This document shows positions 8,087-14,150 of a stretch of DNA of 46,353 nucleotides, piece by piece. The stretch covers positions 1 to 46,353 of the IMG/VR virus record IMGVR_UViG_3300021197_001349, one strand, 5' to 3'. A program made the position numbers and the translations under genes. This stretch comes from a virus. Positions within the stretch are counted from its first letter, which is position 1; every line of letters begins with the position of its first letter. The notes under the pieces are model-generated. The model was not told the DNA's origin. It made no database searches and saw only the letters and a list, made by a program, of their open reading frames with translations.

Positions 8087-8117
8087 AAAAAAAGTCAGGG
8101 GCCCCCGTGGGGGCCCC
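8087..8117 (-). terminator. rho-independent terminator
   Basis: GC stem 8098-8106 with 8109-8117, followed on the minus strand by a run of seven T. It closes the P3 unit and insulates it from promoter P2 just downstream. Confidence 0.85.
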
Positions 8118-8128
8118 GAAACCGGGGT

Positions 8129-8317
8129 TTAGTCGTCCCAATAGTCCGCTTCGGCGTGCAGCGTCGCGGCAGCAGCAGACCAACGGAGGCGGACGTGCAT
8201 CGGGATCTTGACGTTGTGGGCGGCCTCGTCAAGTTCCTTCGCGGCTTTGCGGGCGTCGCCGTCCGTCGCCTCGATGGCGTTGTTCCGGTCCTCTTCGATT
8301 CGTTCGGGGTTGCTCAT
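8129..8317 (-). CDS. small helical accessory protein (62 aa)
   Basis: Unknown. A short charged, Ala-rich protein that is probably entirely helical, with an acidic Tyr-Trp-Asp-Asp end. The start at 8317 has AAGGAG nine bases upstream; the longer upstream frame is a shadow of the neighbouring gene. Second gene of unit P3, after a GC hairpin. Confidence 0.7.
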   Translation of the reverse strand: MSNPERIEEDRNNAIEATDGDARKAAKELDEAAHNVKIPMHVRLRWSAAAATLHAEADYWDD

Positions 8318-8344
8318 CGTTTGCTCCTTGTTCGGTCGGTGAAG

Positions 8345-8369
8345 GGAGACCGGGAACGTCCCGGTCTCC
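8345..8369 (-). terminator. intercistronic GC hairpin, AACGT loop
   Basis: Perfect 10-bp stem GGAGACCGGG with CCCGGTCTCC around AACGT. The stem differs from the copies at 7692 and 10259 but the loop and position between two cistrons are the same. Confidence 0.6.
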
Positions 8370-8379
8370 CCGCGTTCGG

Positions 8380-8856
8380 TCATCGGAACGAGACTCGCGT
8401 GAGGGTCGAGTCTTCGCGTGCTGGGTAGTAGGAGGACTCCCGCTTCGAGGGGTCCGAGATCGAGACGATCTTGATGTCGGTGCCGCTCGTCCCTGCTCCG
8501 CGAGAGACGACGCGGCAGACGTGCCAGACTTCGCCGAAGAGACGGAGAACGAGGTCGCCGAGTTCGACTTGATACGGTCGGACGAGTTCGCAGTTCTCCG
8601 GTCCGTAGCGGACGCGGTTCTCGAACGGGTTCGAGATCCACGTCTCTTGTCCCGTGTGATCGACGCGGAACTGATAGAGGTCGTCGCCCGGACGAGTTCC
8701 TTCGGCGTTCATCGTCGTTGGGTAGTAGTCGAGACCGGACTCGTGAAAGAGATCGGTGAGCCGCTCTTCGATCTTCTTCGCGTCTTCGAGGCTTCCGCAG
8801 AAGACGGTCGCGTTGATTCGGTCGTGCGTCGTTTCGGTCTTGGTGATCTGCTGCAT
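8380..8856 (-). CDS. accessory protein of unknown function (158 aa)
   Basis: No family recognised. The N-terminal half reads as an alpha/beta domain (NATVFCGSLEDAKKIEERL), followed by an SH3- or Tudor-like beta segment (VELGDLVLRLFGEVWHVCRVVS). Such barrels are common in small phage host-interaction proteins, but this is inference. Start 8856 with CTCAAGGAGC upstream. First gene of unit P3. Its ribosome site lies 9 bases further from the leader hairpin than in the other units. Confidence 0.75.
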   Translation of the reverse strand: MQQITKTETTHDRINATVFCGSLEDAKKIEERLTDLFHESGLDYYPTTMNAEGTRPGDDLYQFRVDHTGQETWISNPFENRVRYGPENCELVRPYQVELGDLVLRLFGEVWHVCRVVSRGAGTSGTDIKIVSISDPSKRESSYYPAREDSTLTRVSFR

Positions 8857-8945
8857 GGTCGTTGCTCCTTGAGTCGGTTGGTTGTGAGCCGCGGGGCTCG
8901 TTGCTTTGATGAATACAGTATCGGCTTGATTGACTGACTTGTCAA
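8857..8945 (-). promoter_or_regulatory. accessory promoter module P3
   Basis: -35 TTGACA (8945-8940), 17-bp spacer, -10 GATACT (8922-8917). Operator TTGACAAGTCAGTCAA (8930-8945). Hairpin GAGCC-CCGC-GGCTC (8886-8899). The promoter part is identical to P6 at 11926-11954. Confidence 0.85.
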
Positions 8946-8965
8946 CCCATTCGGCAGGTAAATTC

Positions 8966-8996
8966 GAAAAAAGTCAGGGGCCCCCGTGGGGGCCCC
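8966..8996 (-). terminator. rho-independent terminator
   Basis: The same 9-bp stem as at 8098-8117 (here 8977-8985 with 8988-8996), followed by TTTTTTCG on the minus strand. It closes the single-gene P4 unit before P3. Confidence 0.85.
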
Positions 8997-9007
8997 GAAT
9001 CCCGGCC

Positions 9008-9334
9008 TCAGTTGTTGACGGCCATCCAGCCGCTTTCGAAGGTGGAGGCTTCGCAGTCCCCGACGAACTCGATTCGGATGCGGACGACGTCGCACCCGGC
9101 GTGGCGTTGGAAAGTTCGGCCAGTGACTTCGACGTTGATGGCGGTGCCGCGGTCGGTGCGGAAGTCACAACCAGCGAAGCCCGCGTCCACGTAGGCGTCG
9201 CCGTCGCGGAGCCCGATGCCGCAGAGGCTTCCGCCCTCGATCCAGATGCACCCACCGACGGCGGGGGTCGCGGTTTCGCGGACGAATTCGGCGTGGCGTC
9301 GGTTGGCTTCGGTGAGGTAGGCGGGGGTGGTCAT
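9008..9334 (-). CDS. small accessory protein (108 aa)
   Basis: Unknown. Gly-rich, with five Cys residues and repeated GxxxG turns (GGCIWIEGGSLCGIGLRDGDAYVDAG), suggesting a compact beta fold. The start at 9334 follows promoter P4 and CTCAAGGAAC; the ATG is embedded in CGACCAAATGACC, one base from the genome-wide 9-mer. The open frame to 9394 reads through the promoter and is not used here. Confidence 0.75.
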   Translation of the reverse strand: MTTPAYLTEANRRHAEFVRETATPAVGGCIWIEGGSLCGIGLRDGDAYVDAGFAGCDFRTDRGTAINVEVTGRTFQRHAGCDVVRIRIEFVGDCEASTFESGWMAVNN

Positions 9335-9413
9335 TTGGTCGTTCCTTGAGTTGGGGGCGTGTTGCCCGTTGCTTTGATGGGTGGAGTATGACACCGATTG
9401 ACCAAATGGTCAA
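9335..9413 (-). promoter_or_regulatory. accessory promoter module P4 with the best palindromic operator
   Basis: -35 TTGACC (9413-9408), 17-bp spacer, -10 CATACT (9390-9385). Operator TTGACCATTTGGTCAA (9398-9413) consists of two opposed TGACCA half-sites and contains the genome-wide 9-mer. Hairpin GGGC-AACAC-GCCC (9355-9367), ribosome site CTCAAGGAAC. Confidence 0.85.
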
Positions 9414-9445
9414 CCCACTCGCCCGCTGTTTTTCGAAGATTGTTC

Positions 9446-9480
9446 GAAAACCGCCCCCCTGATATCAGGGAGGCGGTTTC
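9446..9480 (-). terminator. bidirectional rho-independent terminator
   Basis: Stem AAACCGCC with GGCGGTTT plus CCCTG/CAGGG around TATC (about 9448-9479), T-runs on both strands. It ends the P5 unit after the 62-aa gene. Confidence 0.8.
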
Positions 9481-9483
9481 TTT

Positions 9484-9672
9484 TTAGTCTCGATCGCCAA
9501 GCCGGGCGGAGAGTTCGTCGATTTCGCGGGTCAGTTCCCCGATTCGCTTCTCGTCTTCGTACCTGTACCGCGGGCAACGGAAAGTCGGGTTTCGCAGATC
9601 ACGCTCGTACACACGTCGCAACTCGATCGCCTTGTGAAGTTTTTCCCGAAGTATTCGATCCATGTCCTTCAT
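9484..9672 (-). CDS. small coiled-coil protein (62 aa)
   Basis: Unknown. Almost entirely charged helix (LREKLHKAIELRRVYERDL and EKRIGELTREIDELSARLG), likely a coiled coil. It overlaps the preceding gene by ATGA and is the last gene of the five-gene P5 unit. An internal ATG three codons in is also possible. Confidence 0.65.
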   Translation of the reverse strand: MKDMDRILREKLHKAIELRRVYERDLRNPTFRCPRYRYEDEKRIGELTREIDELSARLGDRD

Positions 9673-9809
9673 CGCTTCGGTCTCCTTTTCACTCCGGGTC
9701 GCGGCTTCGCTTTGGCCTTGCTGCGATCCTTGCCGCCCTCTTCCCCTCTTGCGAGCATCGCCTTGATGATTCGATGCTCGTTTCCTTTGTGGTTCGTTCC
9801 GTGCGGCAT
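9669..9809 (-). CDS. very small basic protein (46 aa)
   Basis: A 46-aa Lys/Arg-rich protein ending KPRPGVKRRPKR. The ATG at 9809 overlaps the previous stop (TAATG) and the stop overlaps the next ATG, so it fits tightly into the coupled series. Its charge suggests nucleic-acid binding; the function is unknown. Confidence 0.6.
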   Translation of the reverse strand: MPHGTNHKGNEHRIIKAMLARGEEGGKDRSKAKAKPRPGVKRRPKR

Positions 9810-10030
9810 TACATTCGCTCCCCGTTCTTCGCTCGCTTCTTGATCTCCCGCACGCGCTGCTCGAAGTCTGCGGTCGCGTTGCCCTTGATGTTGTGAACTC
9901 GGCGGCTGCTTTGTCGCATGGTGCCCTCGTCTTCGCGCCACACGTACCAGAGTCGATCGGCTTGCTGGTAAGTCAAGCGGATCTCTCCCTTGCCTCGGTT
10001 GAACGCGAAGGTCTTGGTGTCGTACGTCAT
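9809..10030 (-). CDS. small accessory protein (73 aa)
   Basis: Unknown. A beta-like N-terminal half (TFAFNRGKGEIRLTYQQADRL, WYVWREDEGTMR) and a basic C-terminal helix. It overlaps both neighbours by 1-4 bases (ATGA upstream, TAATG downstream), so it is translationally coupled in the P5 unit. Confidence 0.7.
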   Translation of the reverse strand: MTYDTKTFAFNRGKGEIRLTYQQADRLWYVWREDEGTMRQSSRRVHNIKGNATADFEQRVREIKKRAKNGERM

Positions 10031-10230
10031 CGCTTCATCCTCCAGCCGCCACCGCGGGACTTGGTTTCGTACTCGACGCCTGCGGCGTCGATGCCCGTCT
10101 GATACTTGAACTGAGTGTCGCCGTTGTGAGTCGTGCGAAGAACGGGCTCAGTCCACTGCACGAGAGTCGCGGTTCCCTTGAGGGCTCCTGATCCGGTCAG
10201 CAGCGGAATCGGTTTGGTGTGGAATTTCAT
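10027..10230 (-). CDS. small accessory protein (67 aa)
   Basis: Unknown. A short probably beta-rich protein (ALKGTATLVQW, TQFKYQTGIDAAGVEYETK) with a basic tail. Preceded by CTCAAGGAGC and by the GC hairpin at 10259; second gene of the P5 unit. Confidence 0.7.
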   Translation of the reverse strand: MKFHTKPIPLLTGSGALKGTATLVQWTEPVLRTTHNGDTQFKYQTGIDAAGVEYETKSRGGGWRMKR

Positions 10231-10258
10231 CGGTCGGCTCCTTGAGTCGGTTGGTCGT

Positions 10259-10283
10259 GGGGGCGGGCAACGTGCCCGCCCCC
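10259..10283 (-). terminator. intercistronic GC hairpin, second copy
   Basis: The same 25 bases as 7692-7716: 10-bp perfect stem and AACGT loop, again between the first and second gene of an accessory unit. Confidence 0.6.
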
Positions 10284-10293
10284 GGTCGGGGGT

Positions 10294-10566
10294 TCAGTAG
10301 GATCGGAGTTCGCGAACGCCGCCCGCGGGCAGGACGTCGTTGCTCGCGACGTGCCACGAACCGTCGCAGAAGGTCTCGTATTCGCCGTAGGTCTTGACGC
10401 TGCGGCGGACGATGGTCTCGCCGGTGCGGTCTCGCCAGTCGGAGACCCAGACGCTCTTCGCGGTGCGGCGGACGATCTTGAAGGTCACGATGCAGTCGTA
10501 GTCGGCGATCGAACGGGTGTAGTAGGTGGTGCCGGTTTCGAAGGTGGTGGTGGTCGCGTTGGTCAT
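10294..10566 (-). CDS. small accessory protein, MTNATTTT start (90 aa)
   Basis: Unknown. After the Thr/Asn-rich start comes a likely five-strand beta protein (TGTTYYTRSI, DCIVTFKIVRR, SVWVSDW, ETIVRRSVKTYG). Such small barrel-like proteins are typical of phage accessory genes. First gene of the P5 unit; the start at 10566 follows the shared leader. Confidence 0.75.
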   Translation of the reverse strand: MTNATTTTFETGTTYYTRSIADYDCIVTFKIVRRTAKSVWVSDWRDRTGETIVRRSVKTYGEYETFCDGSWHVASNDVLPAGGVRELRSY

Positions 10567-10645
10567 GGGTCTGTTCCTTGAGGTTGTGGGCGAGTGCCCG
10601 TTGCTTTGATGAATGAAGTATCGTCTCAATTGACCGCCTTGTCAA
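10567..10645 (-). promoter_or_regulatory. accessory promoter module P5
   Basis: -35 TTGACA (10645-10640), 17-bp spacer, -10 GATACT (10622-10617). Operator TTGACAAGGCGGTCAA (10630-10645). Hairpin GGGC-ACTC-GCCC (10588-10599), then CTCAAGGAAC. Confidence 0.85.
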
Positions 10646-10666
10646 CGCACTCGGTCGGTATTTCCG

Positions 10667-10710
10667 AAAAAACCTCCCCGATCCCCGTTCTTGGTGCCGG
10701 GGACGGGGAT
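10667..10710 (-). terminator. rho-independent terminator
   Basis: ATCCCCGT (minus strand, 10710-10703) pairs with ACGGGGAT (10688-10681), followed by GGGGAGG and a TTTTTT tract (10672-10667). It ends the P6 unit before P5. Confidence 0.8.
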
Positions 10711-10718
10711 TTTTCTTT

Positions 10719-11264
10719 TCACTGCCCCCACAACTTTTTGACGTTCCCGTTCGAATCCATCAGTCGGGTGATCCCGTCGCGTCCGCGTTGGCACGTGCCG
10801 GGGGCACCGGGCTCGTCAGCGACTCGCTTGCCCCAGTGACCAAATGGCATCCGCTCCTCCGCACTGGTACACGCGAACAAGTGGAACTGGTTGCATTCGT
10901 CCATCAGTCGCGACTCCGCGGGGAACAACTCCACCGCTTCGAACTCGGGGCCGAGGATCTGGTTCTTGATGTCCTGCATTTCTCTCCAGTCGTGCCGCGG
11001 CGTCGAACACAATGGGCGAATGGAGATGTGCCACATGCAGTTGTCCGGGCCGTGGGCCTGAAGGAAGACGCGGTATCTCGGTGACTCGAAGACTCGCTGC
11101 GCCTTCTCTTTTCGATACTGCTCCTTCGCTGATGCGCGAGTCATTCCGTCGGCCATACGGGCCGCGATGAAATCCTTCACGGGCTGCTTGCGGGAACCGT
11201 TCCACTCCTCGGTGATCTCGACGAGTTTGCCCGCGGCTTCGGTGGGGGTGAACGTCTCGTTCAT
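10719..11264 (-). CDS. DUF7694-like phage protein (181 aa)
   Basis: The C-terminal part resembles the DUF7694 type of phage proteins: MWHISIRP, then HDWREMQDIKNQILGPE, then EAVELFPAESRLMDECNQFHLFA, a strongly conserved pattern of unknown function. The N-terminal 60 residues are helical (TPTEAAGKLVEITEEWNG). Two ATG codons stand in tandem; the second (11264) is better spaced from GGAGGT. It is the last gene of the P6 unit and overlaps the previous gene. The family call is from memory of the motif. Confidence 0.75.
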   Translation of the reverse strand: MNETFTPTEAAGKLVEITEEWNGSRKQPVKDFIAARMADGMTRASAKEQYRKEKAQRVFESPRYRVFLQAHGPDNCMWHISIRPLCSTPRHDWREMQDIKNQILGPEFEAVELFPAESRLMDECNQFHLFACTSAEERMPFGHWGKRVADEPGAPGTCQRGRDGITRLMDSNGNVKKLWGQ

Positions 11265-11569
11265 CATGCACCTCCTTCGACGGGGCTGATGATCGTGACG
11301 TTCCGCTCCGGCTGGATCTCGGAAAGGTAGAGCGTCACGTCCCGGAGAGATGGGTACATCTCCGGACGGTGGTTCTGGTCGGCCAACCGCTTGAAATTGT
11401 AGCCGTCCATCTGCACGGCTCTCAGGACGACGAAGAAGTCTGTCTCGCCTGCGTCGTTCAAGTTGGAGCCCTCGATCTGCCACACGGCGGTCGAGCCGGG
11501 GGCAAGGGTGACGTACGTGCCGATGGTCATGTCGGCGGTCTTCATGGGGGTGGTGGTTGCGTTGGTCAT
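11264..11569 (-). CDS. small accessory protein, MTNATTTP start (101 aa)
   Basis: Unknown. A Thr/Asn-rich start, then a beta-rich domain (TIGTYVTLAPGSTAVWQIEGS, DFFVVLRAVQMDGYNFKRL) recalling small single-domain barrels. The start at 11569 has CTCAAGGAGA upstream. Middle gene of the P6 unit. Confidence 0.7.
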   Translation of the reverse strand: MTNATTTPMKTADMTIGTYVTLAPGSTAVWQIEGSNLNDAGETDFFVVLRAVQMDGYNFKRLADQNHRPEMYPSLRDVTLYLSEIQPERNVTIISPVEGGA

Positions 11570-11594
11570 GGTCTGGTCTCCTTGAGTCGGTTGG

Positions 11595-11873
11595 TCAGCA
11601 GGATGGAAAGGCCGCTTCGGCACGCTTGCGAGAGATGCGGGCCGCACGCTTGTACGCACGCAGTGCGAACGAACTTTGCTGATCCCATGAGGTTTCCTCG
11701 AACGCGAGTTCGATGCGAGTCCAATCCTTCACGGTCGTCGGACCGGCCTGCTGCTCGGTCTTATCAACAAGACGCTCCGCGACGATGTTGGCGATGTCTC
11801 CATCGACGGTCTCGCCAACCATCTCGTCGAGGATGCTGAACACGCGGAAGATGATGATTTCGTTGCTGGTCAT
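11595..11873 (-). CDS. small helical accessory protein (92 aa)
   Basis: Unknown. Predicted mostly helical (IIIFRVFSILDEMVGETVDG, DIANIVAERLVDKTEQQ) with a basic C-terminal helix (AYKRAARISRKRAEA). The charge pattern would allow DNA binding, but no helix-turn-helix is convincing. First gene of the P6 unit; upstream frame to 11966 reads the promoter. Confidence 0.7.
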   Translation of the reverse strand: MTSNEIIIFRVFSILDEMVGETVDGDIANIVAERLVDKTEQQAGPTTVKDWTRIELAFEETSWDQQSSFALRAYKRAARISRKRAEAAFPSC

Positions 11874-11954
11874 GGCGGGGTTCCTTGAGGTTGTGAGCCG
11901 CGGGGCTCGTTGCTTTGATGAATACAGTATCGGCTTGATTGACTGACTTGTCAA
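11874..11954 (-). promoter_or_regulatory. accessory promoter module P6
   Basis: -35 TTGACA (11954-11949), 17-bp spacer, -10 GATACT (11931-11926). Operator TTGACAAGTCAGTCAA (11939-11954). Hairpin GAGCC-CCGC-GGCTC (11895-11908), then CTCAAGGAAC. The preceding stretch 11976-11990 gives a CCCCGAAAC-TTTTTT tail that may end the tail operon, though the stem is weak. Confidence 0.85.
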
Positions 11955-12000
11955 CCCATTCAGCAAAAGAATCCGAAAAAAGTTTCGGGGCCTGATTTGG

Positions 12001-12315
12001 TCACTGTTTGGGGGTTTCGCCTTGCCGAAGGAGATCTTCGAGTTGTGCTTGCAACGCGATGAACCGATCGTTCGAGCGGGAAAGTTCGTGTTCGAGAACT
12101 TCGAGCCTGCGGTTCCGTCGTTGGTCGTACTTGGAAATGGTCCAAGTGAACCCCGCCGTCGCGATCAGCGAAACGATGTACACCGGAAGCGAGATCGCGA
12201 TGCCGTCTTCGTTCACCGGAGTCGATTGCAGATCAGACGACGCGACCGCGCCCGATGACCAAGCGATCACGTTCGAAACGACGGCCAACTTTGCCGCATG
12301 GATTGACCAAATCAT
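12001..12315 (-). CDS. membrane protein with coiled coil, spanin/holin-like candidate (104 aa)
   Basis: A small membrane protein: a hydrophobic N-terminal segment (about 5-27) that could be a signal anchor, a clear membrane helix VYIVSLIATAGFTWTI (45-60), then a basic stop and a charged coiled coil (70-98). This layout fits inner-membrane spanins or other lysis-accessory proteins. It is last in the tail operon. The start ATG at 12315 follows a G-rich site; a GTG at 12333 overlaps the upstream stop and is an alternative. The stop codon lies inside one copy of the 9-mer and another copy covers the start region. Confidence 0.65.
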   Translation of the reverse strand: MIWSIHAAKLAVVSNVIAWSSGAVASSDLQSTPVNEDGIAISLPVYIVSLIATAGFTWTISKYDQRRNRRLEVLEHELSRSNDRFIALQAQLEDLLRQGETPKQ

Positions 12316-12329
12316 CCCGCCCCCCAGAA

Positions 12330-13451
12330 TCACGTGTCGATCGCGTACTTGTTCCGCAAGAAGTTCGCGACGCTTGTGATGGACCTCGTCGGGTCCGTGA
12401 TGTTGTCGTACACCGGAGTCGTTACTCCTGCGGAGCGAACGCGATATCCGTCTCCGCTTGAGTATTCAACGACGCGGCCGCTGTCAGAGTTCCCGTCGGA
12501 GTTGTACATGATCACTTCGAAGATGCTCATCCCCGAACCAAGTCCCGCAGTGGAACCGAGCGTCCCGTCCCCGTTGTTTCCCCCGATCCACATCTTCTTC
12601 CCCGCCGTTCCTCCGTGCGACTCTGCGAAGTTCGCTCCGTTGGAACTAGACCCTGCTTCGTCCACGGCCCACGCGACGCCTCGATTCACCAGACCCTGAT
12701 CTGTCACCATCGCGGTGCCGACCGTGATGAGTGCCTGCCAAGAACTCCCGTCATTGAATGACTGCGCCGCTCGTTGCATCACGATGACGTTGCCCCCGGT
12801 CTTCAAGTGCCCAACTGAATCGAACGTCGCCCCACCACCTACAGTCGGAGGGAGCAGGTAAGGACTGCCATTCGAATACTGGTGCGCACTTTGGAAGTAC
12901 AGTTTCGTGTCACCGTTATCGAATCGGCAGTGCAGGCTTATCCCCTCGTTGGAACCTGTCGCCGACGTGTCACACGTATGCTCCTCGTCTTCCGGCCACG
13001 AGACGACGACTCTGCGGCTTCCTTGTGAGTCGGCTTCGCTGACGTCGAGAACGTCACGCTGCCCGACGAGGAGCAAGGTGTACAGTCCACCGTGGTCATC
13101 GGCATTCGAGACCGTTCCGGTGTTCACGTTGTCGATGTAGAGGTGGGGGTTGTTGGAACTGGAATCCACTGCGACCGCCATGTTGTCGCGAGTCAAAGTC
13201 TCAAACTTCACGCCCTGCAAAGAATTCAACGCGACGCCGTCAGTGATCGGCTTCCCTTCGGCACTCACATTGTCGAAGACTGTTCCGTTGTTTTTGCTGC
13301 ATGTCCAGTCGTCGAACCCGCCGCCTCTCGCGGCAGGCAAGAGCGAGATACCTGTGGGCTGAAGGTGCAGAGCCAACCCGGCGAGCGTTGACGGGTCGAT
13401 GGTCTCGGTGACTTCACCAGATACCGAGTTGAAGAATGTTCTTCGCCCCAT
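12330..13451 (-). CDS. fibre-like, LamG-type receptor-binding candidate (373 aa)
   Basis: A beta-rich, Gly/Ser/Asn-rich protein at the end of the tail operon, with the texture of concanavalin/LamG-like carbohydrate-binding modules seen in phage fibres: LHLQPTGISLLPAARG, then DNMAVAVDSSSNNPHLYIDN, TLLLVGQRD, KKMWIGGNNGDG and a closing motif on FEVIMYNS. It is coupled to the previous gene (TAATG). A role in host recognition is inferred from position and composition. Confidence 0.65.
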   Translation of the reverse strand: MGRRTFFNSVSGEVTETIDPSTLAGLALHLQPTGISLLPAARGGGFDDWTCSKNNGTVFDNVSAEGKPITDGVALNSLQGVKFETLTRDNMAVAVDSSSNNPHLYIDNVNTGTVSNADDHGGLYTLLLVGQRDVLDVSEADSQGSRRVVVSWPEDEEHTCDTSATGSNEGISLHCRFDNGDTKLYFQSAHQYSNGSPYLLPPTVGGGATFDSVGHLKTGGNVIVMQRAAQSFNDGSSWQALITVGTAMVTDQGLVNRGVAWAVDEAGSSSNGANFAESHGGTAGKKMWIGGNNGDGTLGSTAGLGSGMSIFEVIMYNSDGNSDSGRVVEYSSGDGYRVRSAGVTTPVYDNITDPTRSITSVANFLRNKYAIDT

Positions 13452-14146
13452 TAGCCCGAGTTCCTTGTCGTCTTGATTGTGAAACTAAAATCGACCGGGG
13501 TGGCAGTGTTGCCAGTGATGTCAAGGATCAAGGACGACCCGACTGCGACGGTGTTGTTCGCTGTCGCGGTTTCCGTCGTTTCAGTCCCCGTCGAAACTTC
13601 CCCACTGATTCCTGTGATTGCGGTCAAAGTCGCATCGGGGTCGGTGCCAATCTTCAACGAGAACGTCAGGTTCGTACCTCCCCCGATCTCGTGAATCATC
13701 GTAGAGATGTCGTACGCATACGCGGCGGACTGGTCGAGGACGAACTGCTTGACGACCGGCGAAGTGATGTGCCCGGCGATCACTTCAATCTGACCATCCG
13801 TCGCGTTGTTGATGTAATCAACCCAAGCCGACCCGGTGTACACCATGAAGTCGTTGGTGGCGAGGTTGTAGACAACGAAGCCTTCCTCTGGTGTCACGTT
13901 GAACCATGCACCGCCGTCATAGAAAGCGATGTCCTTCGCGGTGAAGGTTGACCAACTGCCACCCACCGCCGCGCAGATGTACGCATCCCCGGCGGCAGGC
14001 GACCCCGGAGACGTCGTCGTCGTTGAGTTGACGACGCGAGGCATGACCAAAACGTCGAGGCGGTTGAGCGCATCGTTCATCGTCACCTCGGCGGACGCTT
14101 GCCCGGCGGTCAATCGAGTGATGTCGAGATTCGGAGTCGTTGCCAT
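13451..14146 (-). CDS. DUF2793-like tail protein (231 aa)
   Basis: Resembles DUF2793 proteins that sit next to the tip protein in gene-transfer-agent-like tails: PGSPAAGDAYICA, GGSWSTFTAKDIAFYDGGAW, then PEEGFVVYN, a repeated Trp/Gly beta pattern in residues 45-110. The C-terminal half is Thr-rich beta. It starts four bases after the stop of the tip gene at the junction TGA-CCAA-ATG, a copy of the genome-wide 9-mer. Likely part of the distal tail/fibre base. Confidence 0.8.
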   Translation of the reverse strand: MATTPNLDITRLTAGQASAEVTMNDALNRLDVLVMPRVVNSTTTTSPGSPAAGDAYICAAVGGSWSTFTAKDIAFYDGGAWFNVTPEEGFVVYNLATNDFMVYTGSAWVDYINNATDGQIEVIAGHITSPVVKQFVLDQSAAYAYDISTMIHEIGGGTNLTFSLKIGTDPDATLTAITGISGEVSTGTETTETATANNTVAVGSSLILDITGNTATPVDFSFTIKTTRNSG

Positions 14147-14150
14147 TTGG

